A stretch of 48,043 nt of DNA from an uncultured Caulobacterales bacterium (GCA_937923965.1 CALDTL010000009.1:1-48043); one strand, 5' to 3'. Shown: positions 7,231 to 16,418, counted from the stretch's first letter. Numbers and translations are program-made. The notes: generated by a model from the sequence alone, not told the origin.

Positions 7231-10200
7231 ATGACAAAACGTATGCTCATCGATGCGGCCCACCCGGAAGAAACCCGAGTCGTTATCGTCGATTCGAATC
7301 GTGTTGAAGAACTAGATTTTGAAAGCCGCAATAAGCGGCAACTCCGCGGCAATGTCTATCTAGCCCGCGTCACACGCGTTGAACCCAGCCTGCAGGCTGC
7401 CTTTATCGAATATGGCGGCAATCGGCACGGCTTTCTCGCGTTTTCAGAGATCCATTCAGATTATTACAAGATCCCCGAGGCGGATAAAATTGCCCTAAAA
7501 GAGCAAGAGGAAGAAGATCAACGCCAAGCGGATGAGGAAGATGAAAAACGCAAAGCTGCAGCGGCGAAGCGTAAATCCCGCACGAAAAAAGACGAAGATG
7601 TCTCAGAGGATGACGATCTCGAAGACGAAGACAGCGGCGATGATGAAGATCACGACGAAGATGAAGATGAGCGCGACGAAAATCTCGACCCAGACGAAGA
7701 TGATGCAGCGGATGAGACCGACGCGGAAATTGCTGATGAGCAAGTTAAAGTCGCGTCTAAGCGCCGGAAGCGCATTTCTCGCCGCCGCTATAAAATCCAA
7801 GAGGTCATTAAGCGTGGCCAAATCCTGCTCGTACAGGCCGTAAAAGAAGAACGCGGCAATAAGGGCGCGGCCATGACAACCTATCTGTCATTGGCCGGTA
7901 GATATTGTGTCTTGATGCCAAACACGCCTCGGGGCGGCGGTATTTCGCGTAAAATCGCGAATGGGTCAGACCGTAAACGCCTAAAAACCATCATGAATAA
8001 ACTTGAGGTCCCTCAAGGCATGGGCGTCATTGTGCGCACGGCGGGCGCGAAACGCACAAAGACAGAAATTGAACGCGATTATGATTATCTCTCGCGCCTC
8101 TGGTCCGAAATCCGCGATACGACGATGGAGTCTTCTGCACCGTCCCTCATTCATGAGGAAGGAAATCTGGTAAAACGCTCGATTCGCGACTTATATAATA
8201 AGGACATTGAAGAAGTTCTGGTGCAAGGCGACGAGGCCTATAAAACCGCGCATGACTTTATTAGCATGCTCATGCCAAGCCACGCCAAATTCGTGAAACA
8301 ATATGATGAGGACATCCCCTTATACTTGCGCTACGGTGTTGAGAAGCAGATCGAAAACTCTCTGAACGCGACCGTTCAGCTGAAATCGGGCGGCTATTTG
8401 GTCATTCACCCGACTGAGGCCCTTGTCTCTGTCGACGTGAACTCGGGCCGTTCCACCAAAGAGCGGAATATTGAACGCACCGCGCTTCGGACGAATATGG
8501 AAGCCGCCGAAGAGCTGGCGCGTCAAATGCGATTGCGGGACCTTGCTGGGCTCATCGTCATCGACTTCATCGATATGGACGAACACAAGAATAACCGTGC
8601 CGTTGAGCGTAAAATGAAAGAAATGCTCGGCCAAGATCGTGCCCGCATCCAAGCCTCTCGTATCAGCCAGTTTGGCCTGATGGAAATTAGCCGCCAGCGT
8701 CGTCGTCGCTCCCTTTTGGAAGGCTCAACGACATCATGCCCCCATTGTTCAGGTGTGGGCCGCAAGCGCACAGTGGAAAGCTCCGCATTGGCCGCCATCC
8801 GCGCCGTTGAGGAATTTGCCGTTCGCGGGAAAGCGAAACGTATTCGCTTGAAAACCTCACCCGATGTTGCGCTATATCTATTGAACGAGAAGCGAGATCT
8901 CCTTCGCCAAGTCGACGAAGTGGCCGACGTCTTCACAGAAGTGGTTGGCGATGAAAGCTTCCTTCGCCCTCATTATGAGCTGGAAGTTGTCGAAAAACGC
9001 GAAGATAATCGTAAAGACCCCCTCATAAAAATCGAGAGTGACTTCAAAAAGGAACGTGAGGCTGAGAAGCGTAGGCCCAAAAAAGCCAAGACCGAGAAAG
9101 TCGAAGACGACTCTTCCGCAGACGAAAGCGCCAGCAAAAAAGACGACGACGAAGATGGCGAAAGCAGCAAATCCAGTCGTCGCCGATCTCGCCGCGGACG
9201 CCGGGGCGGACGCGGACGCGGTCGCCGAGATGAGGCGTCTAAGACTGAGGACTCTAAATCTGATCAAACATCAAGCTCAGAGTCTGCTGTTGAAGCCAAA
9301 GCCAAAGATGAGCCTTCAGAAAACAAGAAACCTCAAGAGAAAAAGTCGGAAGGTGAGGCCCCTGTTCGGGGGCGTCGGCGGCGCGCGCCCAGCAAGTCAA
9401 AAGGAAGCAGATCCAAAGCCAGACAAACTGAAGACAGCCCAACCGAAGACGTCCCGACTGAGGTCGTGGCTGAAGTCTCTGAAAAAGTAGCGCCTAAACG
9501 GGTCTCGACGACACGGCGAAAAGCTCCGTCTCGAAAACCATCAGCCGAAGATCAAAGTGAACCCAAATCAAAGGGAGCTAAGAAGACAGCGGTCAAGAAA
9601 GCCTCGGAAGATCCTGAAACAAAAGCAGAAAAGCCTAAAGCCAAGTCGACGCGGACTCGCAAAGCACCGACTAAATCTACGGCTAAAAAAGCTCAGGATA
9701 CAAAGAAGGCACCCGCGAAAAAGGCGGCTCCAAAGAAAACTTCTACCAAAACAGCAGCGGCCAAAAAAGCGCCTGCCAAAACAGCGGTGAGCAAGAAAGC
9801 ACCTGCCAAGAAAGCGCCGGCTAAGAAAGCACCTGCCAAGACCGCTGCGCCCAAAAAAGCGCCCGCAAAGTCTTCATCCAAAGCATCGACGACGAAAAAG
9901 GCCCCCGCTAAGAAGACCGCTTCAAAGGCAGTGAAAGCCGCTGAACCAAAGGCGAAAACAACACGAACTCGCAAAGCGCCAGCAAAAAAAACGCCCGCGA
10001 AGTCTAAGGAAGCAGACCCTAGCGCAGAATCCACTAAAGTCGCAGACGCGCCTAAACGAACCCGTCGGGCGCCGACAAAGAAGGCGCCTGCAAAAAAGAC
10101 CTCTGCGGCGGCCAAAACGGCTTCCGACGCAAAAACAGATGAGGCCAAAACCCAACCGTCCTCTCGAACGCGCAAGGCCCCCGCAAAAGCCGCGCCTAAA

Positions 10201-10326
10201 CCTGTCGCGGACACGCCAAAGCCAGCAAAACCTGCCGCAGTGAAAACTGCAGCGAAAGCAGAGCCGAAAACGCCCGCAGAGCCAGAGAGCAAACCAAAAC
10301 GCGGATGGTGGAGACGCCGAAAATAG
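7231..10326 (+). CDS. rne: Ribonuclease E with acidic S1 insert and Lys/Ala-rich tail
   Basis: Endoribonuclease that matures rRNA and tRNA and starts mRNA decay, and the scaffold of the degradosome. I chose ATG 7231 (GGAG seven bases upstream) because MTKRMLIDAAHPEETRV is the family N-terminus; an earlier in-frame start at 7174 is unlikely. The product has 1031 residues. The S1 part is interrupted by a very acidic insert (about 89-172). The catalytic Asp pair is Asp402 (DVNSG) and Asp445 (IDFIDM), and the Zn-link Cys pair is Cys503/Cys506 (CPHC). After residue ~600 the protein is disordered: Asp/Glu/Lys/Ser-rich, then Arg/Gly-rich (RRGRRGGRGRGRR), then roughly 170 residues of APAKK-type repeats. 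It ends in GWWRRRK; GWW (1025-1027) is the known PNPase-binding motif of Caulobacter RNase E. Confidence 0.97.
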   Translation: MTKRMLIDAAHPEETRVVIVDSNRVEELDFESRNKRQLRGNVYLARVTRVEPSLQAAFIEYGGNRHGFLAFSEIHSDYYKIPEADKIALKEQEEEDQRQADEEDEKRKAAAAKRKSRTKKDEDVSEDDDLEDEDSGDDEDHDEDEDERDENLDPDEDDAADETDAEIADEQVKVASKRRKRISRRRYKIQEVIKRGQILLVQAVKEERGNKGAAMTTYLSLAGRYCVLMPNTPRGGGISRKIANGSDRKRLKTIMNKLEVPQGMGVIVRTAGAKRTKTEIERDYDYLSRLWSEIRDTTMESSAPSLIHEEGNLVKRSIRDLYNKDIEEVLVQGDEAYKTAHDFISMLMPSHAKFVKQYDEDIPLYLRYGVEKQIENSLNATVQLKSGGYLVIHPTEALVSVDVNSGRSTKERNIERTALRTNMEAAEELARQMRLRDLAGLIVIDFIDMDEHKNNRAVERKMKEMLGQDRARIQASRISQFGLMEISRQRRRRSLLEGSTTSCPHCSGVGRKRTVESSALAAIRAVEEFAVRGKAKRIRLKTSPDVALYLLNEKRDLLRQVDEVADVFTEVVGDESFLRPHYELEVVEKREDNRKDPLIKIESDFKKEREAEKRRPKKAKTEKVEDDSSADESASKKDDDEDGESSKSSRRRSRRGRRGGRGRGRRDEASKTEDSKSDQTSSSESAVEAKAKDEPSENKKPQEKKSEGEAPVRGRRRRAPSKSKGSRSKARQTEDSPTEDVPTEVVAEVSEKVAPKRVSTTRRKAPSRKPSAEDQSEPKSKGAKKTAVKKASEDPETKAEKPKAKSTRTRKAPTKSTAKKAQDTKKAPAKKAAPKKTSTKTAAAKKAPAKTAVSKKAPAKKAPAKKAPAKTAAPKKAPAKSSSKASTTKKAPAKKTASKAVKAAEPKAKTTRTRKAPAKKTPAKSKEADPSAESTKVADAPKRTRRAPTKKAPAKKTSAAAKTASDAKTDEAKTQPSSRTRKAPAKAAPKPVADTPKPAKPAAVKTAAKAEPKTPAEPESKPKRGWWRRRK

Positions 10327-10348
10327 AAAAGGCAGTTAAACGGATCGC

Positions 10349-10461
10349 GTGAGACCGCTGCACTTGTGAATGATGGAGACAGACTAGGTTCAGTTTCCAT
10401 CACTTAAGTGTCATCTAGTCTAACAAGTGCGTAACTTGACCCATTTAGTGTAAGGTCTCAC
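10349..10461. repeat. Nested inverted repeats between rne and the M48 gene
   Basis: Several perfect arms nest in 113 bases: GTGAGACC (10349-10356) with GGTCTCAC (10454-10461); GCACTTGT (10360-10367) with ACAAGTGC (10423-10430); AGACTAG (10381-10387) with CTAGTCT (10415-10421). An alternative pair, TGATGGAGAC (10371-10380) with GTTTCCATCA (10393-10402), excludes or knots with the third, and CACTTAAGTG (10401-10410) is itself a palindrome. No T run follows. It could be an attenuator or rne 3' structure, or a decayed MITE. Confidence 0.7.
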
Positions 10462-10470
10462 ACCCAGCCT

Positions 10471-11877
10471 ATGAATCTGACTCTTAAATCCTTGCCAGCG
10501 GCTTTGAAATTCTTGGCAATCACTCTCTTATGTCTTGCCGTATCGGCGGCGCAAGCCAATGCCCAATCATTGCTACGCGATACTGAAATCGAAGAGACTC
10601 TCAGGGAGTTTACAAACCCCATCCTCAGAGCTGGCGGCCTTACACCGGCTTCCGTCGATATTTACCTCGTCAATGACCCCTCCCTCAATGCCTTTGTCAC
10701 GCGCGGTCAAAACATCTTTCTTCATTCTGGGCTCATCCTCGAAGCGGATACGCCAAACCAGTTAAAAGGCGTGATCGCGCATGAGACGGGCCATATTACA
10801 GGCGGTCATATCGTACGCTCTGATTACGGTAATCGCAGCGCTTACGGCTCCATGCTCATTGCCGCTGGTATCGGCCTTGCAGCAATTTTGGCCGGTGAAG
10901 GCGAAGCTGGGGCTCTTATTTTGGGCGGCTCACAACAATTCGGCGTTTTAGAAGCCCTCTCCTACTCCCGCGTCAATGAAGCGTCTGCCGATCAATATGC
11001 ATTTGAATATATGGACCGCACGGGTCAAAGCAGCGAGGGGCTGATCCAGTTTTTTGAAAAATTCAGAGCGCAAGAAGTCCTAAGCCAAGCCCGCCGGTAT
11101 CCTTACTTTCGCGGACATCCTTTGTCTTCCGATCGAATTGATGCCTTGCGCGAACGTGTCAGAGACTCCGAACATACGGGAACAACAGACACGCCCGAGG
11201 AACTGCATAAACACGCGATGATGCAAGCGAAGTTGAGAGGATTCCTCAATGGCCCGGCCGAGGTCTATTCCCGCTTCCCGCTGTCTGATCAGTCGCAGCC
11301 TGCAAGATATGCTCGGGCCGTTGCTAATTTCAAACAGGCTGACTTACGCAATGCGTTGAAAGAAATTGATAGTCTCATCGAAGAAGAACCGCAAAATCCC
11401 TACTTCCATGAGCTGAAGGCCCAAATTCTATATGAATCCGGGAAAGGTATCGACGCGATTGCGCCCGCAAAACGGGCCCTAGAATTGAAGCCTGATTCCC
11501 CGCTTCTGCAAATTGCGCTCGCTCAGGCAACTCTGGAAACCCGCGATACGGGAGATTACGCTAAAGTCGTAGATTTACTGAAATCTGCGCTGCAAAATGA
11601 GCCGAATAACTCTTACGCGTGGTATCTTCTGGCCGACGTCCATGAACGCCAAGGAAATCGACCTTTGGCACAATATGCCACCGCGGAACGCTTTTACGCC
11701 GTGGGGAATATTCAAAGCGCCAGAGATTTTGCCCAGCGCGCGCAAGAGGAATTACCGCGCTCCAGCCCGCAATGGCGTCGCGCATCTGACATCATTGTCG
11801 TGACCGAATCTCATAACGCCCGAAAGAAAAACCGTAATCGAGGCCCAAAACCTTTCGTAAGCTTCACTTCTCATTGA
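10471..11877 (+). CDS. Exported M48 metalloprotease with TPRs (BepA-like)
   Basis: A 468-residue periplasmic zinc protease. Signal peptide at residues 1-31 (AQANAQ-S). The M48 domain has HETGH (His104, Glu105, His108) and the downstream Glu in NEASADQYAFEYM as third zinc ligand. The C-terminal half carries TPR-like helical repeats (about 290-430), the layout of E. coli BepA (YfgC), which chaperones and degrades stalled LptD and other outer-membrane proteins at the BAM machine. The yfgM-bamB-der cluster elsewhere in this window fits an envelope-folding theme. A DsbA-type gene follows after 71 bases on the same strand, a pairing seen in other alphaproteobacteria. The start lies just beyond the nested inverted repeat, without a good Shine-Dalgarno. 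Confidence 0.9.
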   Translation: MNLTLKSLPAALKFLAITLLCLAVSAAQANAQSLLRDTEIEETLREFTNPILRAGGLTPASVDIYLVNDPSLNAFVTRGQNIFLHSGLILEADTPNQLKGVIAHETGHITGGHIVRSDYGNRSAYGSMLIAAGIGLAAILAGEGEAGALILGGSQQFGVLEALSYSRVNEASADQYAFEYMDRTGQSSEGLIQFFEKFRAQEVLSQARRYPYFRGHPLSSDRIDALRERVRDSEHTGTTDTPEELHKHAMMQAKLRGFLNGPAEVYSRFPLSDQSQPARYARAVANFKQADLRNALKEIDSLIEEEPQNPYFHELKAQILYESGKGIDAIAPAKRALELKPDSPLLQIALAQATLETRDTGDYAKVVDLLKSALQNEPNNSYAWYLLADVHERQGNRPLAQYATAERFYAVGNIQSARDFAQRAQEELPRSSPQWRRASDIIVVTESHNARKKNRNRGPKPFVSFTSH

Positions 11878-11948
11878 TTTTATACCAGTAGGGTCGCCCA
11901 ACGACTATATTTATAAAATCGATTTTAGTTAGAGAACAGAGATATACC

Positions 11949-12692
11949 ATGAGACCTTTTCTGATGACGTCCATCGCGGCGCTTGGCGTGTTAACAGCCT
12001 CCTGCGCGGAAGCGGGGCCCAGCACCACTATGGACAAGGCCGAGATTGAAACCCTGATCAAAGAGTATATTTTAGAAAATCCGGAGATCATTCGGGATGC
12101 CTTCATCAAGCTGCAAGAAAAAGAAGCGCTCAAGGAGCAAGAGATCTTCCGCGAGTCTATTGTTTCTGCAAAAGACTCCCTCGAAAACGACCCGCGCGAC
12201 CCTTCTATCGGTCCAAAAGATGCCAAAGTCACAATTGTTGAATTTTTTGACTATAATTGCGGGTTCTGTAAGCGCGCCACACCTTGGGTCGAGGAAGCAC
12301 TTGAAACCTATGGAGACGACCTCCGCGTTGTTTTTAAAGAGCTGCCTATTTTAGACGATAGAACCAAAACCTCCCGTCTCGCGTCGAGGGCGGCTTTGGC
12401 GGCGCATCGCCAAGACAAATATGCGGAAATGCACTTTGCACTCATGCAAGAACCTCGTTTGAGCGGTGAAATTATTCGTAAGACAGCCGAAAACGTAGGT
12501 CTGGACATGCGTAAATATGATGCGGACCTGGCCGACCCAACAATTGACCAGCATGTGAGCGATACAATACTTCTCGCCAATCGATTGCCGGCTCTGACGG
12601 GCACACCTTTCTTTATCATAGGAGAGGATTATATCTCCGGGGCGGATACGGCGCGGCTAGAAAAGCTCTTGAAAGAGAAATTGGCTCAATAG
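11949..12692 (+). CDS. DsbA/Com1-family thiol-disulfide oxidoreductase
   Basis: A 247-residue periplasmic thioredoxin-fold protein. The N-terminus is a signal peptide; LTASC at 15-19 looks like a poor lipobox, while AEA-G at 20-23 would suit signal peptidase I, so anchoring is undecided. Residues ~30-75 form the helical leader (ETLIKEYILENPEII) seen in BdbD/ScsC-like members, which drives oligomerisation in some. The redox motif is CGFC (Cys104-Cys107) and the cis-Pro loop is GTPFF. It likely oxidises or isomerises Cys pairs in exported proteins; the OmpA-family protein in this window (33-34.5 kb) has several. It follows the M48 protease and is probably cotranscribed. Confidence 0.9.
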   Translation: MRPFLMTSIAALGVLTASCAEAGPSTTMDKAEIETLIKEYILENPEIIRDAFIKLQEKEALKEQEIFRESIVSAKDSLENDPRDPSIGPKDAKVTIVEFFDYNCGFCKRATPWVEEALETYGDDLRVVFKELPILDDRTKTSRLASRAALAAHRQDKYAEMHFALMQEPRLSGEIIRKTAENVGLDMRKYDADLADPTIDQHVSDTILLANRLPALTGTPFFIIGEDYISGADTARLEKLLKEKLAQ

Positions 12693-12758
12693 AGAGAGTT
12701 TCAACCTCATGAAATGTAGATATGCCAAAGTCGCCTTTTTCTGGCGGCAATTCGACTA

Positions 12759-12773
12759 GAACAAAACATAAAC
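12759..12773 (+). promoter_or_regulatory. Weak SOS/LexA-box-like direct repeat upstream of radA
   Basis: GAAC-AAAACAT-AAAC lies 41 bases before the radA ATG. The alphaproteobacterial LexA box is the direct repeat GAAC-N7-GAAC (GTTC-N7-GTTC on the other strand); the second half-site here has one mismatch. A single near-match in AT-rich DNA can be chance. Confidence 0.25.
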
Positions 12774-12813
12774 AAATCTTTGACAAATCTCTTCCCTCAT
12801 GGGAGAGAGCCAT

Positions 12814-14229
12814 ATGCCAAAGCCATCTACAATATTCGTGTGTCAATCCTGCGGAAGCGTCCACGGAAAATGGTCAGGCCGCTGCGACTCCTGCGGTGAA
12901 TGGAATTCGCTCATCGAAGAAGCCAAGAGTCAGAACGCCAAGCCCGCTCATAAGCGCCGCAAAGGCCGGGGGTTAGAATTTGTCGATCTGGGCGCTGAAA
13001 CCGAAGATTTACCGCGGCTCAAGACAGGGATTCACGAATTAGACCGCGTCACGGGCGGCGGATTGGTCCCTGGCTCCGCCCTCCTCGTCGGAGGCGATCC
13101 CGGCATTGGGAAATCTACACTGCTTCTCCAAGCCACGGGCTCACTGGCCGCAAGCGGCTTAAAGACAGCTTATATTTCGGGAGAGGAGTCCACGGGACAA
13201 GTCCGAAGACGAGCCAAACGATTAGGCGTTTCCGACCAGCCTATCAGCCTCGCCTCTGAAACATCGCTGAGCATTATTCTCGACGGGCTCATGGAGGCCA
13301 AGCCTGACGTCATCATCATCGATTCTATCCAAACCCTTTGGTCAGATCAGCTTGGCGCAGCGCCCGGCACCGTGGCGCAAGTCCGTGCTTGCTCGCAAGA
13401 GCTGACGCGATTTGCGAAGAAACGCGGTGCCTGTGTCATCTTGGTCGGCCATGTTACGAAAGACGGTCAAATCGCAGGGCCGCGCGTGGTAGAGCATATG
13501 GTGGACGCGGTTCTATATTTTGAAGGTGATCGGGCGCATCAATTCCGTATTTTGCGCGCACATAAAAATAGGTTTGGCGCAACAGATGAGATCGGCGTAT
13601 TTGAAATGCGGGAAAGCGGCCTCGCCGAAGTGCCGAACCCCTCGGCCCTGTTTCTAGATGGACGCGGGGAAACATCTTCCGGGGCCGCTGTTTTTGCGGG
13701 ACTTGAGGGCACGCGGCCCGTGCTCACTGAAATTCAGGCTCTGGTCGCCCCAGCCGCTTTTGGCACTCCCAGGCGGTCGGTCGTGGGATGGGATAGCAGC
13801 CGCCTTGCCATGGTCCTTGCCGTATTAGAGACTCGTTGCGGCGTGAGTTTTGCGGGCAAAGATGTGTATCTCAATGTCGCCGGCGGATTACGGATCAATG
13901 AGCCCGCGGCCGACCTCGCCGTGGCCGCCGCGATCGCGTCCTCCGCTTTTGATGTTCCGCTGCCCTCTGATTCTGTTGTCTTTGGCGAGATTAGTCTCTC
14001 CGGAGACGTTCGCCCCGTTGGGCGGGCCGATGCGCGCCTCAAAGAAGCTGCAAAGCTGGGATTTCACCGCGCGATCACGGCAAAGCCTCAGAAACGCAAA
14101 GACGGGCGGGATCAGAATGACAATGCGGCCCTGCCAATCATTGCAATCAAAGCTTTGCCCGACCTCATTCGCCGTGTAGAAGCGAGCACGGAAAGCGGCC
14201 TGGATGATCCTACCAGTTGGGCCGCCTAA
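12814..14229 (+). CDS. radA: DNA repair/recombination protein RadA
   Basis: RadA (Sms) is a hexameric RecA-like ATPase that drives branch migration of recombination intermediates. I start at ATG 12814 because GGGAGAG (12801-12807) is well placed before it; an ATG at 12799 lies upstream of that site. With 471 residues it is of normal family length. Order: four-Cys zinc finger (Cys10, 13, 24, 27); RecA-like domain with Walker A GGDPGIGKST (93-102); the RadA signature KNRFG (251-255); and a C-terminal Lon-protease-like domain (about 290-440), which lacks protease activity in the family. It leads the tight radA-cvpA-purF-SDR run; cvpA begins 19 bases after its stop. Confidence 0.96.
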   Translation: MPKPSTIFVCQSCGSVHGKWSGRCDSCGEWNSLIEEAKSQNAKPAHKRRKGRGLEFVDLGAETEDLPRLKTGIHELDRVTGGGLVPGSALLVGGDPGIGKSTLLLQATGSLAASGLKTAYISGEESTGQVRRRAKRLGVSDQPISLASETSLSIILDGLMEAKPDVIIIDSIQTLWSDQLGAAPGTVAQVRACSQELTRFAKKRGACVILVGHVTKDGQIAGPRVVEHMVDAVLYFEGDRAHQFRILRAHKNRFGATDEIGVFEMRESGLAEVPNPSALFLDGRGETSSGAAVFAGLEGTRPVLTEIQALVAPAAFGTPRRSVVGWDSSRLAMVLAVLETRCGVSFAGKDVYLNVAGGLRINEPAADLAVAAAIASSAFDVPLPSDSVVFGEISLSGDVRPVGRADARLKEAAKLGFHRAITAKPQKRKDGRDQNDNAALPIIAIKALPDLIRRVEASTESGLDDPTSWAA

Positions 14230-14248
14230 CTGGAGAGTTACGCGCCCC

Positions 14249-14950
14249 ATGACTGCCCACCTACTACAACTTGTATCAATTGGGCCTTGGGAGCTGAACG
14301 GCTTTGATGTCGTTGTCCTGATTATCCTCCTTATTTCTATGCTCTATGCCGCCTCGCGCGGCCTATTGCGGGAAGTCATTTCCATCGGCGCATTACTTGT
14401 CGCCGCCATCGTCACCCTCTTCGTTTGGGGGCAATTTCGATTTGCGGCTCAAGATTTTATTTCTCCAGCGTGGCTTGCCGACGGAGCGCTTCTCGTTGGC
14501 GTCTTTTTCATCGTTTATTTGATCATGGTGCTTATCATGTCGAAGATAGGTAAAACGATTGCGGGAAAGGAAACGGGCTTTCTGGACCGCATACTGGGCG
14601 CCCTCTTTGGAATCGCGCGAGGGCTCATAATTGCGGCGCTAGGCGTTATGGTTCTGACAGCGGGCAACCGCGCCTCTGCCGAGGCCCAAGAGTATAAAAA
14701 AGGCCTGATTGAACAGGGAATTTACGATGAGGTCTTATCGAAAATGCCGAAAGCCATGCGAGAGCAAATGGAGAGCGACCCAAAGCCTATACCTGACATG
14801 CTGGCCAACTCGGCATTCTATCCCTTGCTTGACCGCATCGGCGCTGGCCTGAGAGCCCTTCCCTTTGCGAAGGTCAAAACCTATGCTGAGCGCATTAAAG
14901 ACGGCGATATTGATGGCCTGACGGAAGACCTAATGGAGCCTAAGCCATGA
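14249..14950 (+). CDS. cvpA: CvpA family inner-membrane protein
   Basis: A 233-residue membrane protein with four predicted hydrophobic segments in the first ~160 residues (starting near LNGFDVVVLIILLISML) and a charged C-terminal tail. CvpA is named for colicin V production and is often found just before purF, as here; its molecular role is not settled, and envelope or stress tolerance phenotypes are reported in the family. The start is ATG 14249, with GGAGAG at 14232-14237 and translation overlapping neither radA nor its own upstream frame (an in-frame start at 14204 would sit inside radA). Its TGA overlaps the purF ATG by four bases (ATGA), implying translational coupling. Confidence 0.92.
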   Translation: MTAHLLQLVSIGPWELNGFDVVVLIILLISMLYAASRGLLREVISIGALLVAAIVTLFVWGQFRFAAQDFISPAWLADGALLVGVFFIVYLIMVLIMSKIGKTIAGKETGFLDRILGALFGIARGLIIAALGVMVLTAGNRASAEAQEYKKGLIEQGIYDEVLSKMPKAMREQMESDPKPIPDMLANSAFYPLLDRIGAGLRALPFAKVKTYAERIKDGDIDGLTEDLMEPKP

Positions 14951-16413
14951 GCCATCTCAGCTGTGAGTTTGATCCGAGCGAGGACAAAATTCGCGAAGAA
15001 TGCGGCGTTTTCGGGATTTTCGGAATTGAAAACGCGGCGTCCCTGACCGCGCTGGGGTTACATGCTCTACAACATCGCGGGCAAGAAGCCTGCGGTATTG
15101 CGGCAACGGACGGGATACAATTCACGACTGAACGCCATCTCGGGTTGGTTGGCGATAATTTCACAGGGGATGACCCATCTCAACGGCTCGCCGGGCATAT
15201 TTCAATTGGCCATGTGAGATATTCGACAGCAGGACAAACGGTCCTTCGCAATGTGCAACCCCTCTTCTCGGAGCTTCATACAGGCGGATTTGCCCTCGCC
15301 CATAATGGCCACATTACCAATGCTTATACCTTGCGTGAGCGCCTCGTTAAAAAAGGCGCTATTTTTCAATCTACGTCAGACACCGAAGTCGTCATACATT
15401 TGATCGCGCGGGCAAAAAAAGGTGAATTTATCGACCGCCTCGTAAACGCCATCCGGCAGGTTGACGGAGGCTACGCTTTCGTTGGCATGACAGAAAATAT
15501 GTTGATCGGGGCGCGCGACCGTTTTGGTATTCGCCCGCTGTTAATTGGCCGGGTTGGCGATAGCTATGTTCTGGCGTCAGAGACCTGTGCGTTCGATATG
15601 ATCGACGCCGAGTTCATCCGCGAAGTCGAAGCGGGCGAAGTTGTAGTCATCAATGAAGACGGCATTCGCAGCTTCACAGCCTTCCCAAATACAGAGGCGC
15701 GTCCCTGTATTTTCGAATTTGTCTACTTCGCGCGCCCAGACAGCGTCGTCGGCGGAAAGTCAGTCTATGAGGTCCGCAAACGCATGGGCGAACGCCTGGC
15801 CGAGGAAACGCCCGCCGATGTCGATGTCATCATTCCCGTCCCAGATAGCGGCGTCCCCGCCGCACTCGGCTTTGCGCAGAAAACAGGCATTCCTTTCGAA
15901 CTTGGGATTATCCGGAACCATTATGTCGGGCGAACCTTCATTCAACCCACTCAGCAAATTCGAGATATGGGCGTGAAGCTCAAACATTCTGCCAATAGGT
16001 CCATGATCGAAGGCAAACGCGTCCTGCTTGTTGACGATTCTATTGTGCGCGGAACAACCTCCACAAAAATCATCCGAATGATTAAAGCGGCTGGGGCGAA
16101 AGAAGTGCATTTCCGCTCTGCCTCTCCGCCAATCAAATTCGCAGATCATTACGGCATCGATATGCCAACGAAAGACAAATTAATCGCGGCTAACTACTCG
16201 CTGGAAGAAATGACCTCTATGCTCGAAGTTGATAGCCTCGGATTTCTTTCGGTTGAGGGTTTATACTGGGCCATGGGCGAAGAGTATCGCAAAGATGAGG
16301 CCCCTCAATATGCAGACCACTGTTTCACTGGGAATTATCCAACCCCGTTAATAGACCGCGATCGTAAATTGCTCGGCAAGAAGCAGCTCTCGTTTCTCGT
16401 CGAGGTCGCTTAA
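14947..16413 (+). CDS. purF: Amidophosphoribosyltransferase
   Basis: First committed enzyme of de novo purine synthesis: PRPP plus glutamine gives 5-phosphoribosylamine. The 488-residue protein begins with an 18-residue leader before Cys19 of EECGVFGIFG. In family members with a leader, it is cleaved so that this Cys becomes the N-terminal nucleophile of the glutaminase domain. The C-terminal phosphoribosyltransferase domain has the PRPP loop VLLVDDSIVRGTT. The propeptide is like that of the B. subtilis iron-sulfur type, although I did not confirm all cluster cysteines. Overlap of four bases with cvpA and a five-base gap to the next gene indicate one operon. Confidence 0.97.
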   Translation: MSHLSCEFDPSEDKIREECGVFGIFGIENAASLTALGLHALQHRGQEACGIAATDGIQFTTERHLGLVGDNFTGDDPSQRLAGHISIGHVRYSTAGQTVLRNVQPLFSELHTGGFALAHNGHITNAYTLRERLVKKGAIFQSTSDTEVVIHLIARAKKGEFIDRLVNAIRQVDGGYAFVGMTENMLIGARDRFGIRPLLIGRVGDSYVLASETCAFDMIDAEFIREVEAGEVVVINEDGIRSFTAFPNTEARPCIFEFVYFARPDSVVGGKSVYEVRKRMGERLAEETPADVDVIIPVPDSGVPAALGFAQKTGIPFELGIIRNHYVGRTFIQPTQQIRDMGVKLKHSANRSMIEGKRVLLVDDSIVRGTTSTKIIRMIKAAGAKEVHFRSASPPIKFADHYGIDMPTKDKLIAANYSLEEMTSMLEVDSLGFLSVEGLYWAMGEEYRKDEAPQYADHCFTGNYPTPLIDRDRKLLGKKQLSFLVEVA

Positions 16414-16418
16414 AGCTC

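Noticed and set aside
9693-10403. A 236-residue minus-strand open frame opposite the rne tail
   Set aside because: It is the antisense shadow of the APAKK repeat codons: low complexity, Ala/Phe/Gly-rich, no Shine-Dalgarno, and fully inside rne.
10435-10465. Promoter for the M48 gene (TTGACC plus TAAGGT)
   Set aside because: The two boxes are only nine bases apart, incompatible with sigma-70 spacing.
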